From positions 1 to 59,585 of the forward strand of contig JAKSYS010000375.1 of NCBI GenBank assembly GCA_022925895.1: a DNA stretch of 59,585 bases, written 5' to 3'. Shown piece after piece: positions 30,067-41,254 of this stretch. Below the pieces are notes generated by a model that worked only from the letters and a program-made list of their open reading frames with translations, made no database searches and was not told the origin of the DNA. A program made the translations under genes and the position numbers. The stretch is from Fragilaria crotonensis. Its lineage: Eukaryota > Bacillariophyta > Fragilariophyceae > Fragilariales > Fragilariaceae. How positions within the stretch are numbered: the stretch's first letter is position 1; each line of letters opens with the position of its first letter.

Positions 30067-31387
30067 TTAATTGCCTGTCAACGCTGAAAATCTTCGTTGA
30101 GCAAGTTGACCATATACTTCATCGAGACGAATCCTTCGAAGAGCGCTCTCGTTGAGGTGAAGCCGAGCACAATACTCCATGCAGCTGTGGTTTACAGCTA
30201 AGTTCTCCCCACATAAAAGTCTTATCAGCGATTGCCCTCCGGTTTGAGCCTTGTTGAACCAATCCCGAAAGAAAAGTTGAACTGGATGCTGGTAGTGCTC
30301 AGGAAAGGATATGTCGTAGTCGCCACCTCGAAGCAGGGTCAGTGAAACACCAACATTACGGTACGTTAGGTCACCAAAGCAGACAATTCCGCAAGGATTT
30401 TTGGTGCCGGTGCGAGGTATTTCGGGGGAAAATATCCTTCTCATTGGCAACTCGGAGGCATCGAATCTTCCTTGTGCGCTCCAGGGACTGAAAGGCGATT
30501 GCAAATGCAAGATTCCCAACGCGTGGGGAGGCAAACGAGATGCAAGTAATTGGTCCGTGGATTCGATGGTCGCCTCTTGCCGCTAGGTCGAACGCTAGAA
30601 GCGTCGCGAGTGCTCCTCCAAGGGAGTGACCAGTAATAGCGATGCAATAGTGGGGGTATTGATCAAGTATCTCGAACAAGTGATCGCAAATACAATCGAT
30701 TTTTCGCCTCTCCGATACCTGACCATATCGAGCAGGTTTTCCGTACATGTAGTCTCTGAAGCCGCAATGAATTCCAACAGTGGTTTCAGGGTCAGCAGGG
30801 TTGGGGATCTGAACTAGAACCGCCATGGAATCGGTAGCGAGATCGTGGAGGGTTACCGAGCCTCGGAAGGATACCGTGATTCTCCTCTCCTTCGGATTCA
30901 CCTCAATACTGAACACTAACTCTCGGTCCGAGCGTTCATCATCGAAAACCATGAGGACTGCGTCTTCTTCGTCCTTGATTCGCGGTTTGAGAAGCTTGTC
31001 GACAACCAAGTTTGCTCCTGCAATGTACACATCAAACGATGCTGGCGGTACTTCGCGTTTTACATCATCTAGGTGAAGTGCCAAGAGGTGTGCAGCTTCG
31101 GACAGCGTAATTGGTAGTCCGAAATTTCCGCCTTTGGGCGTGATTTTTCCGTCGCGAATGAGCTTTCGAAAGTCGGCAAGCCCATAGGTCAAGATTGATA
31201 CCGCCAAAAAGTCGGATACTTCGTCAAAAATATTGGGCGAAAGGCGCCTTGCACTGGCCATGTCGGTATGGGTAGTGTCCGTCGGAACTGCATCTGCTAG
31301 TGATGAGTCCTCAACTGCATCGTCCAACGTACTGATTCCTGCGACTTTCCCTCCATCGTTATCTGTGATGAGACTTTTGTCCTCCAT
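30067..31387 (-). CDS. Class 3 (GXSXG) lipase, one-base frameshift near the C-terminus
   Basis: It opens with ATG at 31387 (MEDKSLITDNDGGKVAG). An N-terminal helical part is followed by the alpha/beta-hydrolase core: ITVSFRGSVTLHDLATD (oxyanion region), AITGHSLGGALATLL (nucleophile Ser), ISFASPRVGN and VANEKDIFP with the catalytic Asp. The frame then runs into a stop at 30371. The next frame carries on with EIPRTGTKNPCGIVCFGD, HYQHPVQLFF and an end at 30067. The switch lies at a run of five C (minus strand, about 30425-30430). One C less gives a continuous frame, because the span is 3n+1. It may be a sequencing indel or a disabling mutation. It would hydrolyse acyl glycerols; no membrane anchor or signal peptide is obvious. 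It is divergent to the methyltransferase gene beyond element 2. Confidence 0.8.
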
Positions 31388-31696
31388 CAGTTGTGTAAGG
31401 TTCAGAATAGTGTGAAGTACTCCAGCAACACTGATGGATGATCGACAACAGTGTTGAGCCAGTTCCTGAAAGATATGAAGATTTTACGAATGATCATCAC
31501 GCGAACTCCTACGATTCCGTCGGTAAAGTCTCTGCGTACTGTATAATGTGAAAGCAAAGTGCAATTCCTCTCTACGGTAGTAGGAGTACTTGTAATTAAT
31601 TTGTGTACATATTGTTTCTACGCAATTCTACTAGCTAATGGTACAGAACATGTAGCGGCATTCATAACTATGAATATGTCATACTGTAGACATGTA
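31388..31696. other. Short intergenic left of copia element 2
   Basis: Upstream region of the lipase gene; no gene recognised. Confidence 0.4.
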
Positions 31697-31701
31697 ACGC
31701 T
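31697..31701 (+). repeat. Target site duplication, left copy (ACGCT)
   Basis: ACGCT directly precedes the 5' LTR and recurs directly after the 3' LTR at 39771-39775. Confidence 0.85.
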
Positions 31702-32288
31702 AGTCAAGCTACAGCAGCTGACAGCTGTTATTGTGCCGTTATTGACGTTGAAATTTCGTCCCCGCCAGCTGAGTCCCATCCGGCTTTGGATACGAAGATT
31801 CCCACGCCAACTGTATACGGCGAATCGCCAGTACGAAAACTACAGTTGTCCTGGACTGCTTTCCGCCCTCATAACCTCCTTTTCTACAACAACAATTTGT
31901 CCACATTGACCCAGTGTAATTCAACTGCAATTTCCCTTCATGTGCCAACTAATTTCCAACATGTGTCCCTCATCATGTTGGCTAAGTCTGGCCATGTTGC
32001 AACAGTTGTTGCGACCGTCAATTCGTTCGTGAAGGCGGAGTTGGTCCTGACATTTCAATGCCCTTATCAGTGGGATGAAGGCTTTGAATGTTCACTCCCA
32101 CAACCCTCTAACTTCGCGAAAGTAGATCGGCAAGATTCAATCGGACCTGGATTGAATTGGTTCCTTCAAAGTGAAACCTAGAAATAAGCTCATAAGTTAA
32201 ACAACACTAGAATTAAAACTCTACGTTTGACCGAACCCGGATTTCTACGAACTAGTACGCAGCCTTGATCACGCCGTGTACTTCGACT
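31702..32288 (+). repeat. 5' LTR of copia element 2
   Basis: Starts AGTCAAGCTACAGC, ends TGTACTTCGACT. Matches 39184-39770. A frame without ATG is open over most of the LTR up to 32181 in both copies, with no recognised product. Confidence 0.95.
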
Positions 32289-32303
32289 GGTTATTTTAGC
32301 CCA
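32288..32303 (+). other. Primer-binding site of copia element 2
   Basis: TGGTTATTTTAGCCCA follows the LTR; the first ten bases equal those of element 1. tRNA not identified. Confidence 0.6.
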
Positions 32304-32532
32304 ATAATAAGACTTACCCTCTAACGCACTTTCCTCTCCGGCAAGCTCGTTTCAAGTTCCTTTCCAAGGAAGCTACGCTCAGCGTCAAGGCAGGTCTCCT
32401 CCGGCGATCCTGCGACAGCCCCACGTCTTCCCAAGACTAGGCTGATTCATTGCTCTCTGCCAACTCGAGTACGCAGTCAGCAATCTGTTGAGTGGTTGAA
32501 GATCTGCTTTCCAAGCCAAGACTCCAATCATC

Positions 32533-34130
32533 ATGTCGGTTCCACCATCTGAAGGCTCTACGTCCCCGACGAATCTTCCAGACGAACCTGTTGTTGGAAT
32601 CCTCGGGACTGCTGTCGAAGGCCGCGGCAATCCAGAAGGATTCGAGATCTCCGATCCTGTCGACGTTCGCCTCACCGAGGCAATCGCTCAAGCCAGGACT
32701 CTTGCTACTGATGAAGAGTCTGTCTTGGAGTTCCCAACTCCAATGACTGCCCCAGTGGAGCTCCCAGCTCCTTCAAGCTCCAAGCCTCTTGTTCCCCTCA
32801 TTGGGGGAATCACTTTGGTGACCAAGGATGAATGGTCTGCTTGGACAGGTGGAAAGCCCAACCACACCTGGACAGGTTTGGATGGCTCCATTGCTCTCCT
32901 AGAGCACACCTCTCCCAACCAGCTCCGCCCTGTCTATGTTTCTGCAGCCCAGAAGGGCTACAACTTCAGGAGAACTGGGCACAAGATCTCCTTCAAGCCA
33001 AGTGATGATTTGATCAGCTTCCAGAATGTTGTCTGGGATCATCTCAAGGACACTGGCATGGACTCCATTGCTTACCTCAGGGACCCAACTGACGACGCCA
33101 AGATGACTAACGTTATCAAGGCTCACGCCAGGTACACGGTCCAGTCGGCAAAGTTGTTGGCGGAAGCTCAAGTTCAACGCTACGACAAGTATGACCGGAC
33201 CAACGATATGGCAGCCAGGACCTATTTGCTTGCTTCACTCTCTACTGAGCTAAGCAATAAGGTGACTGAGAAGTTGGATGATTCTGATTCCTTCCCAGTT
33301 GTTTGGCTCCAGTTCCTCAAGTCCATCCAGTCCACCTCCATTGAGAGGTTTGAAGATCTCAAGGCCATCATCAAGGCCAGGCTCCCAAGTCAGTACTCTG
33401 GAGAGAACCTTGAACAATTGGCAGCTCACTTTCGCAAGGATGCAAATGAGTTGACAACTGCTGGCCAGTATGACCACAACCTCACTCTGGCCATGCTCAA
33501 GATCTTTCTTTGGCTGGTGGTTCTGGCAATGAGGACTTCCGCTTCCCCTGAGATCTGTCAAGCAGAACTTGGAGCAAGCTCTTTTGGACATTGGATTCAA
33601 GGACAAGGAAGCTGCCAACCTTCACATGCAAGTCAACAAGCTGACCTACAAGGACATCTGCGCTCACGCAGAGGATGCCTACAGGACGCTCTTTGACAGG
33701 AAGGAGTGGCCACCTGCACGTCACACTCGCGACTCCAAGGCTCCACCAGCTGCATTCGGAAACATGGCGACTCAATCACCAGAGCTGAGGTACTCAACCT
33801 CATCCAGTCCAAGGCCTCCAACAATGGTGCTGGACTTGCCAAGAAAGGAGTCTGTCACAAGTGCAACAAGCCTGGACACTGGTCGCGCGAATGCCCAGAG
33901 AACAACAAGGGCAAGGGCAGGAATGGGAATGGCAATGAAAGACCAAAGGATGTCAAGTCCTGGAAGTCTACTCCTCCTCCATCTGGAGCACCCAAGTCAA
34001 GCAAGCCAATGGAAAGGCTTTCAACTGGTGCGCAAGCTGCAAGCGTTGGACTACTACCCACGCAACGGCAACGCACACTGGAGTCAAGAAGAGCTCTGAG
34101 GGCCCTCAAGGTGTTGGTTCTGCAATCAAC
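32533..34130 (+). pseudogene. gag region of copia element 2 (frameshifted)
   Basis: ATG at 32533 (MSVPPSEGSTSPTNL). A 320-codon capsid-like stretch (FQNVVWDHLKDTGMDSIAYL, SIERFEDLKAIIKARLP) runs to about 33505, then continues in two other frames. The knuckle CHKCNKPGHWSREC lies near 33850-33893. The second motif FNWCASCKRWTTTH plus TATH is encoded near 34020-34080, out of the frame of the knuckle. Gag forms the particle and packages RNA; the present reading frame is broken. Confidence 0.88.
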
Positions 34131-34209
34131 AATGTCTCTTGCCTTCGATCCATCGGTGTGGACCACGGAAATTGAGGTCGTCCCAAGTGTGACTGACGCG
34201 CTCTTTATC

Positions 34210-34510
34210 CTGCGCACCATGGTGACCCGGATCCTCCCGTACTCGTTCTACTGCTCACCTACGTGATGGCAATATTTTCAGTCCCGTTTGCAAAAACTAT
34301 GTGGACCTCCACGCTGGAAATTATTCAACTCGCCATGGCGCATTTTAACGCCGTCGATTGGAGCCAAGTCATGGCAATCCTTCGAGCGCATGTCATGGTC
34401 GTTCGCCCGCACGTCTCGCAATTTTGGAGGCTCACCAGGAGGCGCTCATTGCTCCATTGCTTTGGGCCTTACTGGCCATGGTCGTACTGTTCTGGCTTCC
34501 TAAGCCCAGC
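34210..34510 (+). other. Predicted membrane hairpin between nucleocapsid and protease, element 2
   Basis: Hydrophobic segments VLVLLLTYVMAIFSVPF (about 34230-34285) and LIAPLLWALLAMVVLFWLP (about 34445-34500, next frame) surround a conserved linker (DWSQVMAILRAHVMVVRP). The linker corresponds to PWSTILAWVANNLHQVVLRH in element 1. A basic stretch (RRHRRALKQHNRKVTRR) follows. Confidence 0.65.
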
Positions 34511-34662
34511 TCAACATCGCCTGAGCCTGATCCTAAGGAGCTACCTTCTCGCCGCCATCGTCGTGCTCTCAAGCAACACAATCGCAAGGTCACACGACGC
34601 GCGAATGTTCCCAAGCCGGAAGTATTCGCTCCCATGGACTGCATCGCAGGTACCCCATTAAC

Positions 34663-37600
34663 TTGCGATCCATGGGACGCTACATTCGGAGGAATGCACC
34701 AACGTTGGTTGAACAACAGCAGCAAGTGCAGTTGAACGACCTTCACTCCAAGGTTGCAACTCTCCTTCAGCGTGTCGACTCGCTCAAGCGCTCCATTCCG
34801 CGATCAACTCACTGGACCTGCCGCCACTGCAACGATACAATCGTCCATGGGCCAACTGAACCTTGCCCCAAGCTCCGTAACACATCCCGCTCGCCATCGG
34901 ATTTGTCGACGCAAGAGGAAGGGCCAAGGATCAACCACTGCGATGTCAACGACGCCTACCTCGACGCTCCGCTTCGCCAGCAGCGACGCCGCGCTCGCAG
35001 GCTTCCCAAGTCCAACGGCGTCTATCGCCCCGTCTCTCCCATTGGCTTCCAAGGCCTAGGGAACCATCAGTGGACCTCCAAGCAACTTCAAGCTGCTCGC
35101 AAGATGGCAATGCAAGTGAACATGGCTAAGTTTCCAAACGGCAACTACTCCACAATCCTTCGCATGGCTCTCCAGTCAACCGACCGCTTCCGCGAATCCC
35201 TTCCCAAGGCTTCAACGTTTCCTGTCATTTGGGACTCTGGTGCAAGCATCTCGATCACTCCTGACCGCAAGGACTTTGTTGGACCCATCAACACCCCTGG
35301 CCCTATCACTCAACTGCAGGGCATTGCAAAGGGACTCAGGATTGAAGGCCAAGGTCATGTTCTGTGGGCAATGCAAGATACTCTGGGCAACCTAAGGATG
35401 CTCAAGGTCCCAGCATACTTGGTGTCTTGCATCAAGGTCAGGCTCCTATCCACCACAAGCTTGCTCCAAGCTTACCCTGGAGAGACCATCACCATTGAAG
35501 CTCATCAACTGACCTTGAGTGGCACCTCTGATGAAGCCAGAGGGCAACTCATTGCAAGAGTCAACCCTGACAACAACTTGCCTACCTCTGATGCACACCG
35601 CAGCTCAGATACTCCCAAGGCAGTTGCAGCTCTCAACATTACTCTCAACACTGTTCATGAGAGCAACCTCAACTTGACTGAAGCTGAGAAGGAGTTATTA
35701 AGGTGGCACCACCGCCTTGGACACCTTTCCTTTCGCAAGATCCAATTCATCATGCGAACTGGAGTCCTGAGTCGGAGTGAGTCGCATCGATCACTCCATA
35801 CTGCTGCTTGCCGAATTGTCAACCCTCCCAAGTGTGCCGCATGCCAATATGGGAAGCAACATCAGCGACCAGCTCCTGCCAAGATCACAACTGTTATCAA
35901 GGATCGAGCTGGAGTTCTCAAGGCAGACAACTTGCTCCCTGGACAACAAGTCTCCATTGATCACTTCATTTGTGGAACAAAGGGAAGGCTCTTCTCTTCA
36001 GCTGGAAGGAGCTTGAACTCAGACATGTTTGCTGGTGGCTGCCTCTTCATTGATCATGCTTCCAACTTTGTGCATGTTGAGTTTCAGAAGCATCTGAACA
36101 CTCATGAGACTCTGAAGGCCAAGCAGAACTTTGAGTTGATGGCAAGGGACAGTGGAGTCATTCCACAATCCTATCTCTCTGACAATGGTGGGAGCTTCAC
36201 CTCAGCTAAGTTCACTGAGCACCTTGGAACTCTGAAGCAAGTCGTCAAGTTTGCTGGAGTTGGAGCTCACCATCACAATGGCCATGCTGAGAGGGCAATC
36301 CAAACGATCATGTCGATCGCTCGGACAATGATGCTCCATTCAGCGGTACATTGGCCAGATGTGGCTGATGCAACACTTTGGCCAATGGCAGTCTCCCATG
36401 CTATCTTTCTCCACAACCATGTTCCTGATTTGGCAACAGGTCTCTGTCCAAGTGATGTCTTCACTAAGTCCAGATGGGAGCAAAGGAAGTATCATGATCT
36501 GCATGTGTGGGGATGTCCTGTGTATGCTCTTGAGAAACCATTGCAGATGGAAAGAAGCTGCCTCGCTGGAAGCCTCGGTCCATCCGCTGCGTCAACATGG
36601 GGCTCTCAAGAAGCATGCAAGCACAGTCCCCTTGGTTTTGAATCCAGAGACAGGGTACATCACTCCCCAATATCACATTGTGTTTGACGATTGGTTTGCA
36701 ACGGTGGCTACTAATGTGGATGCCCTCGGATTTTAATACAACGCGTTGGGCCCGTTTGTTTGGCGACTCAAGATATCAGTTCCCATTCGATGACGACGAC
36801 GACAATGATGCTACAGAGGAAGCGCGAATGGACTCCCAAGCTACAGAAGCCATCAATGAGAACCAAACAAGAGTTGCTGCCTCCATGGATGAAGCTGTTG
36901 CAATTGAACAACTCCCAGTTCCTCCCTTGGCTGAGGCTCCACCCAGGACACCAACTGTTCCACAGCCATTGCCAAGCTCTCCATTGCTCACTCCAAGGCC
37001 TCCAACTCCCATGATGTCTCAAACGAGGGAGCAGTCTATCGATCCTCGGTCTCTCCAGTCTCCTCCAACGCCAGACATCAGAACTTCACCTCTGCAACGC
37101 CGTCCACACTCCAGCTCACAAGCCAAGGAAGAGACGCCACGCAAGGTCCCAGCTACCCCGATCTCCCCAGTTCATCAGCCAATCTTCTCCCCAGTTCGGG
37201 AGCAGACCCCAATGTCTGAAACGAGGGAGAGTCCTGTTCCAGACAATGCATTCGCCCTTGACTCACCACGTGACGAGCAACCAGTCAAGTCGCCTCCGCC
37301 ACCAACGTCTCCGCGCCGGTCCAACCGCATTCGCGCAGCACCACAACGCCTTGGATACGATAACACTCAAGGCCATGGATACTTTGCTTCTCCAAGTGCT
37401 TGGATCTTTGAGGAAAATGGAATCATCCTTTCCCCAACTGCCTTCAAGGCAGCTGCATCTGATCCTGACACTCTGAGCTTTGACCAAGCTATGGCTGACA
37501 TTGAGCATGTGACCAAGTGGATGGAGGCAGCTGCTAAGGAAGTGGCAAGCCTTGAGAAGAATGGGACTTGGAAGGAAGTCAGTATCCTTGAAGCCAAGAC

Positions 37601-39079
37601 CAAGATTCTCCCAGGGACTTGGGTATTTCGCGCAAGCGATCCCCAGATGGAGAAGTCACCAAGTACAAAGCGCGCTACTGTGTTCGAGGCGACCTTGAAG
37701 AAGGAGAACCTGAAACCTATGCCCCAGTTGTTGCTTGGAGTTCAGTTCGATTGTTCCTTGTCTTGTCCCTAACATTGGGATGGCAAACTTGCTCCATTGA
37801 CTTCAGCAGTGCCTTTGTTCAAGCCAACCTAACTGACCCAGTCTGGATCCACATGCCAAGAGGCTTCAAGTCTGATCAGCCAAGCGACCAAAGGACTTGC
37901 CTACGACTTGTTAAGAGCCTCTACGGTCTCTCGGTTGCTCCCGCCTTTGGTATCAACACATTCGTGAAGCACTCCTCCTCCAAGGATTGAAGCAGAGTGC
38001 CACAGACTCATGCCTCTTGTACAGCAAGACCATCATGATTGTTCTCTATGTTGATGATCTTGGGATTGCCTACTCCAACAAGAAGGATCTTGACAAACTG
38101 TTCCAGGATCTTACTGATTTGGGTTTGGAGTTCACTCGTGAAGGCACATTCACTGACTTTCTTGGAATCAAGTTTGTCAAGGATGAAGTTGCCAACACTG
38201 TCACCCTAACACAAAAGGGTTTGATCAGAAGATCATAAAGGCAACAGGACTTCAAGACTGCAACCCCAACCACACTCCTGCTTTGCAAGCATGCCTTGGG
38301 ATTGACCCTGATGGAGAACCCATGGATGAGTTCTGGAACTACCGCTCTATTGTTGGAATGCTCTTGTACTTGTCAACAAACACAAGGCCAGACATCACAT
38401 TTGCAGTAAGTCAAGTTGCCAGGTTCAATCATTCTCCCAAGAAGAGCCATGCCATTGCAATCAAAACAATTGTCCGCTACTTGCATCGCACTGCTGACAA
38501 AGGAACTATTGTGACTCAACTGGAGACCTCTCTCTTGATTGCTATGTTGATGCTGACTTTGCTGGACTCCATGGCCGTGACCCTGATCATTCTGACACCA
38601 GCGCCAAGTCCCGCACCGGCTACATCATCACCCTTGGAGGTTGTCCAATTCTCTGGAAGTCTCAACTACAAACAGAGATCTCCCTGTCCACATTGGAATC
38701 TGAGTACTCTGCTCTCAGTGCAAGCATGAGGACTCTGTTGCCACTTCGTGATCTTCTTGGAGAAATCTGCAAGGAATTGACTCTGCCACCTGACTTCAAG
38801 TCTACCATTCGCTGCCGAGTCTTTGAAGACAACAACGGTGCTCTGCTGCTCGCTACCAAGCAACGCATTACTAATCGCACCAAGTACTTCCTGGTTAAGT
38901 GGCACTTCTTTTGGCACCACGTCCGCAACGGAGATGTTGAAGTGCTCAAGATTGCAACCACTGACCAGTTGGCTGACTACCTTACAAGGGCCTCAATCGA
39001 GAAGTTTTCGAACGCATTCGAAAGCTTGCTCAAGGTTGGTGACACGCGGCACCGCCGCACTTGTGTTGGGTGGATTTAA
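34663..39079 (+). pseudogene. pol of copia element 2: protease, integrase, reverse transcriptase, RNase H
   Basis: The long frame 34663-36687 carries a CRHC-type Cys pair, the protease motif VIWDSGASISITPD (about 35225) and the integrase zinc region (HHRLGHLSF, CAACQYGKQH). Its core is D-D-E (VSIDHF, YLSDNGGSFTS, HNGHAERAI). After a frame change at about 36540 the proline-rich linker follows, then the RT in pieces: LPGTWVF, ARYCVRGDL, FSSAFVQANLTDP, IVLYVDDLG near 38040. RNase H pieces end the gene (LESEYSALSASM, TNRTKYFLVKWHFF, near 38690-39000). At least five frame changes fall in this part, so no intact polyprotein is made. Confidence 0.92.
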
Positions 39080-39183
39080 GAGTGTTCCCTCTTATCCTGC
39101 AAGCCCATATGTTTATTGTTCATGTCCTACATTTTCACCACACCATCACTAATCTATTTCTTGTTTCATTGAATGAGAGGGAG

Positions 39184-39770
39184 AGTCAAGGTACAGCAGC
39201 TGACAGCTGTTATTGTGCCGTTATTGACGTTGCAATTTCGTCCCCGCCAGCTGAGTCCCATCCGGCTTTGGATACGAAGATTCCCACGCCAACTGTATAC
39301 GGCGAATCGCCAGTACGAAAACTACAGTTGTCCTGGACTGCTTTCCGCCCTCATAACCTCCTTTTCTACAACAACAATTTGTCCACATTGACCCAGTGTA
39401 ATTCAACTGCAATTTCCCTTCATGTGCCAACTAATTTCCAACATGTGTCCCTCATCATGTTGGCTAAGTCTGGCCATGTTGCAACAGTTGTTGCGACCGA
39501 CAATTCGTTCGTGAAGGCGGAGTTGGTCCTGACATTTCAATGCCCTTATCAGTGGGATGAAGGCTTTGAATGTTCACTCCCACAACCCTCTAACTTCGCG
39601 AAAGTAGATCGGCAAGATTCAATCGGACCTGGATTGAATTGGTTCCTTCAAAGTGAAACCTAGAAATAAGCTTATAAGTTAAACAACTCTAGAATTAAAA
39701 CTCTACGTTTGACCGAACCCGGATTTCTACGAACTAGTACGCAGCCTTGATCACGCCGTGTACTTCGACT
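39184..39770 (+). repeat. 3' LTR of copia element 2
   Basis: Begins AGTCAAGGTACAGC after the purine tract GAGAGGGAG and ends TGTACTTCGACT. The same length as the 5' LTR (587 bp). Confidence 0.95.
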
Positions 39771-39775
39771 ACGCT
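39771..39775 (+). repeat. Target site duplication, right copy (ACGCT)
   Basis: Identical to 31697-31701. Confidence 0.85.
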
Positions 39776-39897
39776 TTCGGTACTGCATAGGATTTTCGAG
39801 TACAAGTACTAGTACTTCACGATCCCATGGTTGGTTGAGCCATAAAATTGAAGCTGATGCCTTGGCAATTGGCTACCGGTAGTTGGCATCACTGACA

Positions 39898-41232
39898 ATG
39901 ACAGAGGCGACGATGGAGCGTCTCTCGGGACGGACCTTGGCGGTGTCAGTTCTCCGTACTTATGCGGATCGGGTTCGCGATAGGCTCCTTGGGATTGAGA
40001 GTGAATGGGTATACGTACCAGTCGTTGTTGTTGCCGATGACCAAAAGAACAACACCACCACTCGCAAACGCCCACTCAGGCCTTCATCGTGCAAGGTTAT
40101 CCCTACAAGGCTTGTCCAGGGAGGCCGCAAAAATCGGCGGGGATTCACCATGTTGATTCTTGAAGGGGCAGCGGTGTCCCCGGAAACCCTTTCTCCCTTT
40201 GTACGACAGAACATATCTACCACCATGGAACTGACTCATCGCGTCCTAAATGCAACACCTGCACAAATTGGCGCGACACTGTGGACCTTCGTTGCGGGGA
40301 ATGAATTCGATAATTTTAAACACGTGCTTCGAGTTGAGTGTTTCCCGAAGGAGGAGACAGAAGGTATTTGTTTGGGACTGCAGAAGGCAGCTGCAGGTGA
40401 CACTGCCGACGAGGTGAAACCGTTTGATGGTGTTGTATCCATGACTCCGTCAGCCTCGAAGTGCACGCACATTTTGCATGTTCTTCTTGACGGAGACGCG
40501 TACTGGGTTGGGTTTGTGAAATCGAACTCCGTCGTGACGAAACTCAACGACAATGCAGCAAAACAGGTGATCATTGAACCTACGGACCCCGCGACGGGGG
40601 AAGATTTATCTCCAGTTATGAACCCCAAGGCACCTGTTTCCAGAGCCTATTACAAACTTGATCAAGCGTGGAACGAGGTTCTAGCTCCGATCTTTGCGTG
40701 TACTGCTAGGTGTACTCGTGGGGCTGCCGTTGACCTCGGGGCTGCACCTGGTGGATGGACGCAGGTTCTGTCAGATCATTTCCCGCTCGTCGTTGCCGTG
40801 GATCAAGGTGTTTTGGCAAAGCGAGTTGCCGCACTAGAATGTGTGAAACAACTAGTGGCTGAACTATCTTCTGAAGCCGTGGCCGAAATGCTGAAAGCAG
40901 CAGCTCCTCTTTCTATCTTGGTCTGCGATGCGAGTACGGATTCTAATGAGATCCTAGACAAGATCATCACATTACTCAAACGACTTGGAAGGGGGTGCTG
41001 GACACTACCGTGTGCTTGGGTGGTGACACTCAAGCTTCCATACAAGACTTCGGGTAGTTTGGAACGCAATCTCGGCAAGGTTTTGGAAACGATACCTCGA
41101 CACCTCGAAGCTGCCGCTACCCATGCCTTTGACAGACCCGTGTCCATAAAGTTCAAAGTTGCGCACCTCATGGCCAACTCTGATAGCGAAAGGACAATAA
41201 TGGCAGTCTTTGATGACATTCATCTCAAATAA
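39898..41232 (+). CDS. FtsJ/RrmJ-type RNA 2'-O-methyltransferase-like protein
   Basis: 444 residues from the ATG at 39898 (MTEATMERLSGRTLAV), single exon. The N-terminal half (about 110-215) holds VLRVECFPKEET and HILHVLLDGDAYWVGFVK, which recalls the accessory domain of RlmM-like enzymes. The C-terminal half is a Rossmann methyltransferase with SRAYYKLDQAW (first catalytic Lys, about 252), VDLGAAPGGWTQVL (SAM-binding loop, about 277), LVCDAS (catalytic Asp) and VVTLKLPYKTSG (second Lys). This order fits the K-D-K-E tetrad of 2'-O-ribose methyltransferases. Substrate rRNA or tRNA is inferred. Its start lies only 122 bp from the target duplication of copia element 2. It ends 22 bp before the stop of the convergent neighbour. 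Confidence 0.8.
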   Translation: MTEATMERLSGRTLAVSVLRTYADRVRDRLLGIESEWVYVPVVVVADDQKNNTTTRKRPLRPSSCKVIPTRLVQGGRKNRRGFTMLILEGAAVSPETLSPFVRQNISTTMELTHRVLNATPAQIGATLWTFVAGNEFDNFKHVLRVECFPKEETEGICLGLQKAAAGDTADEVKPFDGVVSMTPSASKCTHILHVLLDGDAYWVGFVKSNSVVTKLNDNAAKQVIIEPTDPATGEDLSPVMNPKAPVSRAYYKLDQAWNEVLAPIFACTARCTRGAAVDLGAAPGGWTQVLSDHFPLVVAVDQGVLAKRVAALECVKQLVAELSSEAVAEMLKAAAPLSILVCDASTDSNEILDKIITLLKRLGRGCWTLPCAWVVTLKLPYKTSGSLERNLGKVLETIPRHLEAAATHAFDRPVSIKFKVAHLMANSDSERTIMAVFDDIHLK

Positions 41233-41254
41233 CCTTACTCTATAGTCAACTTTT

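Larger units (their letters stand above)
31702..39770 (+). mobile_element. Ty1/copia LTR retrotransposon, element 2 (gag-pol frameshifted)
   Basis: 8.07 kb with two 587-bp LTRs (five differences found, about 99% identity) and a perfect 5-bp target duplication ACGCT. Order: LTR, primer site, gag with CCHC knuckle, hydrophobic hairpin, protease, integrase, RT, RNase H, purine tract GAATGAGAGGGAG, LTR. The LTR ends are AGTC...GACT. Reading frames are broken at about 33.50, 33.77, 34.0, 34.2, 34.4, 36.54, 36.7, 37.63, 37.94, 38.23 and 38.51 kb. The element separates the divergent lipase and methyltransferase genes. It is from another family than element 1 (different LTR, codon use with more CTC/AAG/TTG), but the protein order and motifs agree. 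Confidence 0.96.

Noticed and set aside
31786-32181. 131-codon open frame in the LTR of element 2, conserved in both LTRs
   Set aside because: It has no ATG, and conservation between LTRs only reflects recent insertion.
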